The notes under the pieces are model-generated. The model was given only the letters and a program-made list of their open reading frames with translations, ran no database searches and had not been told where the DNA came from. Below are positions 23,901-35,900 of a stretch of DNA of 64,000 nt, piece after piece. The stretch's first letter is position 1. Each line of letters begins with the position of its first letter. The position numbers and the translations under genes are program-made. Source of the stretch: Anseranas semipalmata (taxonomy: Eukaryota > Chordata > Aves > Anseriformes > Anseranatidae); the NCBI GenBank assembly GCA_013399115.1, contig VXAA01001148.1, positions 141,984 to 205,983 of the forward strand, in the 5' to 3' direction.

Positions 23901-26900
23901 CAGGCATGGGTGAAGGGAAGGTGTTGAGATCCAAGACCACAAACGTGTGCTTCTTTACTAGACAGAGCAGGAGCTAGAGAGCCAGGAGATCATATTATAA
24001 TCCAAATTTTCACAAAGCTGATGGGCCAAGGGCTATGCTTACCTTCTACCCGCCGCTTCATCCTCCTGCTCAGATAACAATCAGCTGTGCAAAGGATTTC
24101 TGTTTTTACCTATGACCAGAACTTGGCCAACGCTTTGTCTGTGTGTGCCAGGGGTGCTGTGAAGCTTATACTTTGCAACATCTAATACAGAATCACAGAA
24201 CAGAATATCCAGAGCTGGAATATCTGCACACACGAGCTATTGTTTTTCACCCCAGTGGGCAGTCAGCTATGTATTATAAGAATAATGCCTGTAGATATTT
24301 TGGACAATCTTCTGCTGAAGTTTAGTAACTGAAATCTCTTCAGCCAGGCTCCCATGTCTTACCCTGCGTGTTCTAGAATAACAGGACGGCTTTCCTAAGT
24401 GCATCAGCTCCTGCCTGAACTGCTAAAATAGGTACGAGCGCTGCGATGCAGCTCCCTTGGGAGCCATGGCAACGGTGATGCTGCAGATTTCTCTCGCTGA
24501 CGGAGTTGTACGCGTCTTGTATAAACTCTGCCTGCAAACTTCTGTGATTTTGTTTTCTAATTTTGGCTGTGGTTTAAAGTTAAAAACCATCGGATGTAGA
24601 GCAGTTCATGCAATTTGAATTTAATCCTTTGTGCATCTTTTGGATTTATTTCAGCTTCTCATTTTTGTTTTTGCCAGTGTCAGAACTTCCCTGGATTCTT
24701 CTGGAAAACTGTTTTATATCCTTGAATGTTAGGAGGAGGCACCTGAAATGATAACCAAAACATATTACACATCAGCCTTTGAAATGTGACTGAGCCTTTA
24801 TGCTTCTTCTTGCTTGGAATTAACACTAAAATTGGAAATCATGCATAAAAAGCGGAGTCCTAAGATCAGTACTTCCAAGCAGGTGCCCTGGCCGATGCAG
24901 GACTGGAGATCTGATGTTGAGGAATGGCAAACAGAATAAATGATGGAAGGTTTTCTTCCATTTAACATTGAGCCGTATGCTTCAGATTTACTGCTCTCGT
25001 CCCTCGACTCCTCAAGCTGTATTTCAGCATTGAGACGTTAAAAATATTCTTTTCTCCAATCTGTCCTTAAAGAAAAGTCTATTTGAAAACAAAAAGAAAA
25101 AACAAACAAACAAAAAGCACATTAATTTGTTTCAGTGGTTTGGATTTTGTATCTTCTTATGTTTTTTGATTTGTTTAAGCTCTTCAGGAGGGGGCCATCT
25201 TCATGTGCCTGTTGCAGCGCTGCGCCGGTGCTTTTCGCTGTGCGCTTTGGTGCCAGCAGAGTGAGGAGCTTATTGCCTAATCGCGACGCGGTCCGGACAG
25301 TTATGCTTCTGGGTAGTTCTCCCAAGCACGGCCTGGAGGGGCCTGTCGAGGTGGTCATCTGCTGCTTAGTTCTCCCCTTGCCTCCAGAGCTTCCATCGCA
25401 GTCGCTTTCGCTGCCTCCTGCGGGCACCCCTCCAGCGCCGCGCCTTCGGCTGAGCCGCTGACAGGCCGGCTTTGCAGCGGTCACCGGTGCTCTCCGCTGG
25501 CACCATCTCGGGGTGTAACACAGTACATATTTCTCCGTTTAACAGCTCCAAATCCCTTGTGTGTAAATAGGATACATATAACAGCAAGAAATGCCATCCC
25601 TGCTTAATTACAGTATCTGCTTTTCTTTCACAGCCATGATGAAGCCCTTCCTCTGTTTTCTTTTCCTGACTGGTTTGCGTTATGCTGGTGCCATTATAAC
25701 GTTAAATCAGTTTAGCATTTCCACAGTCACCCTTCATTCATTCAGTGCCTGTAATTCTCCTGTGGGACCCCACACTGTAATTGGGTTTGTCTAATACGAG
25801 CTAATGAGATAAGGGAACGCGACAGGGCTGTGGACTGTATGAATTTGCAGCTGAAATCAGAATCACAACTGTGGTTGTGGACAAGTACTTCGTAATAACA
25901 GAGTGGTACTTTAATAATGCTTTTTTTAATGGTCAGAATAACATCATGTTGCATTAACTAAGACCTGCTAATTATCCTGGGTAGGTATATGAGAAGGTGA
26001 AAAGCAAACAATGGCACCAGCCAATTCTCACGTCGGTACTTAACGTGTTTATGAAGCAGCAAGAGAACTTTGCTCTTATCTGCTGTTCCTCCAAAAACCA
26101 ATTGTGTGTTAGCATTTGATTCTGCTTCAGCAGAAAGTTTTGTTCAGGTATTGGTTCTAATCTTAATTAAAAGCTGAATTTAGAAGACATTTTGCAGATC
26201 TGTAGCTTGCAGATGATGGGTATTTAGAGGCCTTTTTGTCTTATGTTGAATCAGTTCATAGCTCTGAATGTATTCTTACAAGGAATGCTCAAAACAGCTG
26301 AAACTGCATCTGTCCATCTCTTTCTGCGTGGCTTTGGACCATGTCTTGCTGGCACTGGCCGCTTCTCTCGCTGCACGGTCTCCTTCAGGAACTTGTGCCT
26401 TCAGCTGGTGCCTCGCAGGCTTTGGCCAGCGCCTGTAGGATTCGGTTCTTCCCCTCTGTGCTCCTGCTCATCCTTCCCACTCTGAAGCTCAGGATGAGCT
26501 GGGATCAAAACAAATACACCGCAGTTTGTAAGTTCTGCCAGCTTAAGAATGTTGAACCCATTTCATTAGCGAGGCTGTTCGTCTTCTGGGGATATCTGAA
26601 TTTTAAGTCTCATCTTTCTTTGCTTACATTGCTAGTTCATTGCTCGGGTGTTGGTCAGTTGACTTTGCTTTGCTCCTTTTCAGTTTCCTTTCTGCTATCA
26701 AATACTTGTACAATAACACAAGACTGGTAATATTTTGAGTTGGAAACACTCTAAAACCACTTAACGTTCTGTTTTTGGCTGATCACTAGGATTTTTAATG
26801 TATTATATGTAAATGCTAGAGTAAACTGCAGTTGGACTTAGATGATCTTTGAAGATGATCTTAGAATACCCTATTCTATTCTAAATGGGATTTGATCTGT

Positions 26901-29900
26901 AAATGTCCTGTCCCATACAACGTGAGCCTGTGTTCAGTAAAGCCTCTGCGTCCTTCAGATGTTAAGCCCGTAGTGCAAAGTTACAATGGCCAGAACCCTA
27001 AAATATTCCAGTTCACCTTTTCATCCTTTAGATGGGCTTCTACCAGGCTGCAAGAATAAACAAGGCACGTGAGTTCAGCGGATGATGTCACACCTTGGGC
27101 TTCATATGTCACCGCCGGTTGTACACGTGGCGAGTGTTTGGCTGAGCACCACAGTACGCGTGCGTGAGCTCACAGAGGAGCAAATGCAAATTGCAGCATT
27201 GCGGTCTTGGCTTTTGTGGTCAGAGCATATCCTTGATGGTTCTGGTCGGTCTGATCACCGACTGTTATTAGTAATGGCACTTAATTAGAGATCCCATTAG
27301 TTGGAGACACTGGGAAGGAGTAGCTCATCCTGGAAAGTGGCGTTGCCTTAGAAACTGGTGCAAAGGACTGCACAGAAACGATTGTGTTAGATTAGGGGAA
27401 AAAAAAAAAAAAAAGGCAGCAAAGGCATTAGGAGGGATAAGTAATAGCTCCGGGAGCGAAGCAGAAATAGAAATGCTAGGCTGATTCATCTGCTGAGGCT
27501 GGAGGCTTGCGGGTTGGGTTCAAAGCCCTGCCGCGCCGATGTAGCGACCTCAGCCTGCTCACGGGCAACCCGGGACGGGGCTGGTGGCTCCTTCGGCGGC
27601 TGCGGCACATGGTGCCTCTTGCCTGGGGAAGTCCTTGCCCTCGGAGGTAGGGAACAGGCACCAAAACGCACCCGAGCAGTGTGGACAAGTGACTGCAGGT
27701 GTATTGAGCATTCATACTGAAACATACTGTGCGTGCTCAGCTTCCTTGGCCAGCTTATTTGTCTCAACTGTACCTTTAAGAAAAGACAGGATATAATAAC
27801 GATAAGAGGGTGTGAGGAGACAAAATATGACATTCCCCCTTGTGAAGTACGCTGCTGTCTCACCACCGATGGGCTGAGAGGAGCTCCAGGCGCTGGGTGA
27901 ATCTCCGCGCCCCGGTCTGCACCAGGGTCTCACTCACGAGCTTACGGCTACTTCACTGCCGTTGTCTGGCACGTTGTCGGAAAGAAGATGGTGGAGAGCC
28001 AGAAGGGTTGTGACACCCCAGATTTGATGTTTGTAGAGTATTAAATCTTCCTCAACATTGAACTAAGGGTAAAAGCAATGGTTGCGCTTCCTTTCTGAGA
28101 GTCTCTAACTTGCCGTTCTGATCCAACTGCTCTTCAGCATGGGCCCTTCCTCACTTGAGTCATTTTTTTTCTTAAATCTGTCCAAGCCCTCTTGTTTTCT
28201 GAACATCCGCTCATCCTTTCCTGCTTATCTTTCATTGCCTAATACTGCTTCTCCAATAATTCTTAAGAAAATTTAAGCTTTGTAAGACTTTAAAGGAAGA
28301 ACTGGGACCAAACTCCGGTATCGGGACTGCTGGCCGTGTGTTGCGTGCGTTGGCAAACTTGGTCTTGCTGAAAACTGAGCGCTTGAAGAGGGTGTAGCTT
28401 TGGGGCAGAACATTAAGAAATTTCAAGAAATACTGCATTTGGGAGAAAATAGTGGCTAGAGGACTGGGACTGTGAATGGATGTCTGGAGACAGCATGCTG
28501 TGGGCAGGCTGAAGTTGTTGAAAGGCTCCCAATGTATGAACTCTAAATTACCTCTGTTAATGTCCTGAGAAAATAAATATTGGATGACTTTAGAGATTTT
28601 CATAGCTAAGCATTCTTCTGCTCCTGGCTCTCTCAGGTATTGAACATGGATCAGTTCATTTGTTTAAAAAGCATTATTACATAAAGTAGCAGTGGTGGTT
28701 GTTACTGGTTGGTTGTTGATACCGTGAGTCAGGCTTTTCTTACCAGTGCTAGGAAATCTCTTCTGCATTTCTGGGCTCAGAAGTAGCAGCCCCTAAATCA
28801 ATGTGTGTTTGCTGCTCTCTTCTATAAATGGTAGATGTTTGCTTTTAAAAAATCAACCAAAAACCACTGGAAACCTGCTAGATGGGTTCGGGTAGCTTTA
28901 CAGACTTGCCCTCTCTACTGCTGCGGTGCGTTAAGTGATCTGTAATGGACTCAGAGTTGCTGTTGAAATCTAGTTCTGGAATTGACTGAGCAATAAAGGA
29001 ATAACAGCAATTGCATTGGGTCACAGGACTTCAGGGTCTTACATTTTTGGGGACCAGACTAAACACCTACAGAGTGAGCAAATGCTTGCAAACGTTAGTC
29101 CCACATCAGTTATTAGAGCGAATGCAAGCCTTGAGCTAAGGTCCCATTTTCCACTAGCAAGATACCATGAATATTTTAAAGTGAAAAAAAATTGTTGAGG
29201 CCTTTTGAGAAGTGAAGCACGTGGGTGGAAGTATTCTGGTTAATTAGAGGGTGTCGTGAAAGATTCATATAACTTACAGTTCCTTAGTCATTGTTTTTAA
29301 ATATAGCAGCGTCTTAAACCCAGAGCTTAAATACAAGTAGATAAATGTGTGGATTGTAACATTCCTCAGCAGCAGGTTAAATTCAGGGGGCGTACTCTAG
29401 CTTGCAGTCTCTGGGTGTAAAAATACATTTATGCTCAGTTAGACTGTAACAGGGAGTCCTTCTACTGCTTGGACTATGAGGACAAAATTGTCTCCTGGGC
29501 TGGAGTATATTGATGTCTGTAATGGGGAGTGTCTGTAAGGCAGCGCAACTCTGGCTCAAAGAAGAAAATTTGCCTTCGTCAAGGATTAATCTGAACCTGG
29601 CACTTAAGAAAAAAGACAACTGTGCGGTTTGGTACTGAGGCAATAGTAGCAACCCCGATACCAGCGGCTGAGCGGCTGGAAGCGACCTGTACACTCGCGG
29701 CAGGCTCCCAGTTTAACCAGGGGAACAGCATCGAAATCGGGAATCACAGTTAAAAAACCTCGTCAAGGACGCTGGATGTGGAGGCTTTGCAGGATGGTCA
29801 GAGTGCGCTTAACACATGCTGGGACTGGTTTTGAACCGGTAACACAAAATGTGAAATGGTAGGTGTAAATTATGTGCAATAGAAAAAATGCAGTCCAAAA

Positions 29901-32900
29901 ATATTGTAAGGTATGGTTGGTTTTAAAAAAAAACAAAAAACAGGTTTATGGTATTGAAAACTAGAAAACCTCTCCTAGCTGAGATCTGATCCTTTTCAGC
30001 TTTGCCCTCTTGCTCATATGTGTGACACAGTTTCTAGTTTGTGAATTGTTAAATCCTCATTACAGCAATACTTGTGGTCACTGTTGACTCCTAAAGAACG
30101 TATTCAAATTCGCTGAAAACAAAGCCCCTCTGCTCTGAGGGATCATTCTGCACCATGCTGTTTGGGGCTGGGGGTTCTTCAGGCTTTGTTTTTGTTTTAG
30201 GGGAGGAAAATGCTGACCCTAGTTCATTAGTATTCTTGAGTGGCTCATCGGCAGGAATTAATGCTCATAAAGGCACTGATCATAACAGTTAGACAGGGAA
30301 GAAGGAAACGGCACGATTTCCCGGAGCGTGTGACTGCCGAAGAGATGCTGCTCGCAGAAAAATCATTTTGCTGGGATTATTGAAACCCTACTAGCAGCTA
30401 GCTGGAGATCACCCTTCCTGTTACAAAAATGTCTTTCTCTACAGTTCTACAAAAAGCTAAAAGCTGACGTTCTACCTACAGCGTGTCGCTAGCACTGGTG
30501 GCTGCAGTGAGTAAATGAATGCGGTCGGCAGGAAGGGGTGGGGAGGAGGGAGTTGTGTCGCGAGCGCGGGGGCACGGTGTGTCGTCACAGGCGGCAGCGC
30601 CGGCTCGCTCGGCTCCGCGGCAGCCTTACAGCTCCGGGAGGAAGCGAAGGCATCGGAGATGTCTCTCTCCAACAAGCAGCCTGCATCGCTCTCTGAATAC
30701 AGCCAGCTGTGCAAAAGCAAGAACACGGAGAGCTTCTCAGAAGCCTTCCGCTGCATGGAGTCCCCGAAAGACTTCGGCAAAACTGAATTCGAGTGGCAGA
30801 GGACTGAGGGGAAGCTTAATGAGATTGGCTTGAATGTAAACTCAGGGGGACCGATTAAGGATGGGCTCGTTAAGAACGCTGGTTTCACGGATGAGGACAA
30901 GCTCTGCTTCTTTGAAGGCAAACTAGACAAAGAGCTAAAAATAGCTCAGAAAGACAAAAGAGAAATTGAGGTGCAAGGCAAAAAATACCAGGCAGCTGCA
31001 GGTCACCTTGAGAGCTGGTCTTTGATTTCTGAAACGTTTCCTTCTGCAGAGGGGAACTTTGCAAACCCTAAAACTACAGATTTTCATTTGGGACAGGCAG
31101 GAGCTGAAAAATCTTGCTCTGGGCTGGGTAAAAATGAAGCCATCACCGATCAGGAGAAGGCAGCCGGGAAGGCTGGAATGGAGACCAAGTGCCAGCCGGA
31201 CCCAAACCTGCCCAATCTGTCTGTGTCGGAGAGTGATCCCAGCAAATACCTGAAGGAACAGGAGATCAGTGTCTGGAATCCAAATTTCCACCCCATCCTG
31301 CCTGACGATTCCGGGTCTAAAGAAGCAGCCGTGAAAAAAGATGGAGCCCCCAGCTATTGTGTAATTGGGGTGGTTAATGACAACTATGTGCAGAGTGGAT
31401 TTTCTTCTTCCTTAACCGCATCTAAGCCAGAACCCCCAACTACAACCGTAGAGCTTGCACAAGATGACTCCAAAAGTAGTTACTTTAATAATACCACCGA
31501 AATGGAGGAAGAGATGGAAGAAAAGCTGAGCTGTGCAGACGACGGCAATTTTCTGAACAGGGCTGCCCACCAAAGGAAGGCAATGAGGCGTGCAATGTCC
31601 GAGTGCTCTCACTTGTCCGTGCCCCTAACCCTTAACCTGGCTGACAAATACCCCGAGCCTGTGCTTAGAGAAGACGTCGCTACCGGTCTGCTCTCGCCCA
31701 GCAGCAGCCTGACCCAGTGCTCGAGCCCCACAGCCAGGAAGCCGGGCGTGCCGATGAAGAGGTCAATGACTGTGTCAGAGGAGCAAGCAGCGGTCGGCAG
31801 CTCAGGCGCGGAGCAGAGCCGTGCGGGGCTGCCCAGCCTGGTGGTGGTGAAGGAGCACCAGCCCCTGCCGGCGGAGGAGCCGGCTGCCAAGAAGAGAGAG
31901 GAGCGCGGCAGCGGCAGCAGCGCGCTCAGGAAGGAGCTGGGCAGCCCGGGCTTGTATCACAGCAAACTGGAGCAAATCCCTGAAATCAGCGGCCACGACA
32001 AAGGGAGGGAGGAGGCGGCGGCGAGGGGGGAGAAGAGAAATGCCACCGATGGAGCCGCCGGCTTCGACTCTCCGAAAAGCAAATGCGCTGAGATGGAATC
32101 CAGCAAAACTGCTCCGCTGGAAAGAAAAGAAATTGAGGTCAGCGAGGCGCAGAGCACTCCGTCTCCCAAGCAAGGAGATTTGCCATGTGATGGTATGTTG
32201 CTAATTTTTACCTCCCTTGGGAGCAAGCAGACAGTGGCTAGGAAGCAGCTAAGTGACTTCTCAGGCTGCAGGCAGAGGGTGGGTGCTCGGCACACCTGAA
32301 AAGGCTGTGGCACGGTTTAGGTTCCGGTAGTTAGAACAAAGGATGTATTTTTGGATGGACAAAAATGGAGGGGAAAATTAAAAATTAAATAAATTAATTA
32401 AAATTGCCTGGCTGATTCCACAGCAGCTGCTTTAGCAACAGCCCTGAATTGCTTATTGGGGTCCTAAAATAGATTTTAAAGTCGGTAGGACCCACATTGG
32501 TGAGAGGTCTCTCCTCGGCATCCTCTTGCCACTCCCTCTCGCGCACAGTGGTACCCTTCTGATTTGCGAGCTGTATTGTTAGGAGCAGGGCGTTATCAAA
32601 GTTAAAACCTTTCCACTTCTCTCACAAAGGCCTGAGGATTGTCCTTTTCGGTTACGCTTTGAGTGCCCTTTGGTGTTTGTTTGAGCTGACCAGCGAATTT
32701 ACATGGGTGGGATGATTTCTGAGTTAAGCTCTTCCTAAGTACCTCAGTGCTGAAATTCAGAATGGAATTCCCCCTTCCTTATTGCAGCCGCTTTTCCAGG
32801 ACCCAGTTACAATGGAGCCTTCCCCATCGCTACGCGGCAGCAGCAGCGTCTTGTATTTGGTGGGGTTTGGCTGTGTGGTAGTGCTGTGGTGAACGAGGGC

Positions 32901-35900
32901 GGAATTTGTGAGAAGAGTAGGTAATCGTTGTTCTCCAGCCTGGAACAACATCTCTGTCCCTCTCGCCAGCTTCAGCTGGCAATACACCCACTGCTTCCCC
33001 AGAGCTGGGGTGCCAGGAGGGTCGGTGTGCTTTGTCTTTGTTGCCTGGATTAGAGAGCTCTCATGGGAAGGAGAAAGAAAATGTGTCAGGGAGTACAGAC
33101 AAAAGACCCGCACAAGGATTCCTGCATCCGATCACTTCTTGTGCGCTCGGCCGGTGTGCTCGGCTTCGGAGTGACGAGAAACGTGAGGTTGTGGCACCAC
33201 GCTGCGGAGCGGGGAGTATGCCCAGATGGGTGAGGGCTGCGCTGCTCGGGTTGAGCTCCGAAACGCTTAATTTGGGTGTGTCGAGCTCTCCGCAGCAGTG
33301 AGCGTGGAAAGGCAGCCCGAACCCGGGGCTGTGCAGTGCTAGCTGCCAGACGAGATGCTCTCTGCTGGTTCTGCGGCGTGTTAGTGACACCCAATGGTCA
33401 GTCGGTCGGCTCCAGAAGCTTGGCAGCCTGGGAGATGCTCTGATGAGCTGTTTTTCTTGCAGCTATCAATAGTCACGTTCAACACAGTCGTATTCTGGCT
33501 CTAATGCCTTTTACTTTCCTCTAATAATTTCATTAAGATGCTCCAATTTCCAGGGCTGATGCTCAGGCCTCCCTCCAGACGTTTTGGCAGCACAAAGCTC
33601 CCTGCTCTGAAGCGCCGACGTGTCTTGTCCTCATCCCTTTTCGTCATCTCGCTGTCACCTTGCTCCTCACGGTCTGCTTGCTGCGCAGATTTTAAGTCAC
33701 TCGGGCAGTCGTGAGCTGAAGCGGTGTCAGTTTTGGTGGCAGCGCGTCGCGGCTTGCAGACAACGGTCCTCCGGAGCGTGAGCAGGGACATCAAGTCCCG
33801 CGGCGGGCAGGAGCCGGCAGCGCAGCGAGCTCCTTGCCGCGGGCTGCGGGCCGGGAGGGCACCTGCAGGTCTGCCTGCAGGTGGGGACCGGGTCTGCGCT
33901 GCCGCGCTCACCTGCGCTGGGTCTGCTGCTTCAACGCGGAGGCATCATCGGCAGCTTGAGCGCGACACGAGTAAAAGTGACGGTGACAGCATTTAGGGAA
34001 AAACGGGGAGCAGAAAAAATACCGTATCTGCGCCGCGCACCTTTCATGTTAGGGAATTTCTGTGGTGTTGGGGTTTGCTGACACCTGCTCTGTGACCGAG
34101 GTTTACTTGCAGCGAGGCAGCAGCTGTCACAGGCCGTGTCGTTAGCGAGGAGCTTCATGCTTTGGGCACCCTGGTAGCCTGGTCTGGCGAGGCTGGCGAT
34201 CCTGCAGAGCTTGAGGCACCCATTTCGGAGCACAGATCCATTTATGGGAGCTTTACATCAGAAAAACATGAAAAATTATTTCAGGTAGATTGGGATGTTT
34301 TCCCCAGAGGGGCTGAGCATCAGCGATGTAGAGGTCACGGAAAGATGGGAACGCTCGGGCCTTCTGGTCGGCTTGCTTTTCATAGATGACCAGTTCAGAT
34401 TACCAAGCTTTTTTCAAGCATCCAGGTTGGAAATTTGCACTCTCACAGTGTGTATTATAAAGGCTTGTTCACAGTCCTTAACACAGGTCTGAGGGTGAGC
34501 TGGACTGTAATAACTGGATTGGCAGACAGCGCGAGTGTTTTCCTAGGCAAGGAGATGAGAGCTGTAACTTCTTTTCTTGTTCCCTTCTCCAAAATTAACA
34601 GCTTGGAATCTGGCAGGTTAGGTTTGCTTTGTTCTGTTGCATACAATGCCCTGCTAAGAAATACACTCTGAATTTATTTGCTGCTGGAAGAAAACATAGC
34701 AGTAGAAGCAATAAAATGTTTGCTTTGCTTTGTATATGTGCAGCTTAGAAAGAATTTTTGGAATGCAAGAGAAAACAGAGAAAAAAATCTTGGATGTTTC
34801 TGAAATGCTTCAAACTTTGTGACGAGCTTTTGCCTCCTCTCCGCTGCTAATGAGCAGAGAGGTGGCTGCAACGGATGTAACCCAGCCCAGCAAGCAGTCT
34901 TGGCTGTACATATAGAACCGATCCTAAACCTGTCCTTTGCATTTTATTCATGGCTAAGTTACCCGTTCGTATCCCTTTCAGCTTCCTTGCTTTAGTCTCA
35001 ATATTCTCCTTGCAGGTCTCCTTCCAGCCACACGGCAGTACAGCCAGAACGGCCAGCAGATCTTTTTTGAGCTGATCTAAATGTGTTTTCCCTCTCCCTG
35101 CTCGTTCCTCTGTTCTGCTGCCTGCTCTGTCTGTTCAGTCTGAACTTACACCCAAGGGGAGCAACTTTTATCACTTGCACTTATTTTCATCCTAAAATCT
35201 CTTGAAAGAATTGTCCGACCAGATTTGAATTACTTGAGTGGTTTTTCTCATAACTTCTGCCACAAGTAGGTTTCCTCAGCCACATACAACTAGGCTTTTG
35301 TGTTTTTTTTTTTTGCTAAACCTCTACCACTGCTGTTTTTTAGGGTGACCTAGAACCGTACATAAGGTATTTCTTACAGGTAGCTGGGTAGTAGTATGAC
35401 TGCACATTTAATTACATTTCAGTCTAAAACCTGCCGGAAAGGAGGACCCCGTCAGGTCTCTCGCGTGCCCACGGCAGGTAGGTTAAGCAAGAGGTCGCGG
35501 CTGCAGATTTGAACTGATCAGAGCTGAATTGAGGAACTTGTTCTGGTCCCTTATCTCATCAGTAATCACTGCAGATTCTTCCCAAAACAAGAGATCGCAT
35601 TGTTTCCTGCACTGAACAATAGATTTGGTTCATGTTCGCATTGTGTAGAAGCTAGTGTGTGATTTCTTGCACATACCTCAAATGTCAGCTCCGATGGTAT
35701 CACTTACATAAGCGATGTAGTTCCCCACTGTCTCTCCTCATTTTCTTTGAATTTCCTCCAAGTTCAAATACATTATCCTCTGAAATATCAGAGATTCCAG
35801 GCACCGCTGGACCAAGCTCAGCCAGGACCATCACCTCTGACGCTCGGTAGCCCAGCATACACATCGGAAAGGTTGCCTTGGTTTCTGACTCGTTCCTTCA

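Noticed and set aside
24187..24250. Possible minus-strand CR1 end (CAGAATCACAGAACAGAATA)
   Set aside because: Only the octamer-like start resembles CR1; the following bases do not match the conserved 3' region.
27505..27545. A tRNA-like B box (GGTTCAAAGCC) in a GC-rich pocket
   Set aside because: No matching A box, acceptor stem or anticodon arm could be drawn upstream; a lone 11-mer is not enough for a tRNA or SINE.
30482..30658. Internal acceptors for the 30.6-kb exon at 30481, 30590, 30623 and 30631
   Set aside because: The 30481 site runs into an in-frame TAA at 30512; 30631 is in the wrong phase; 30590 and 30623 are in phase but lack a pyrimidine tract. They are kept only as alternatives to a first exon.
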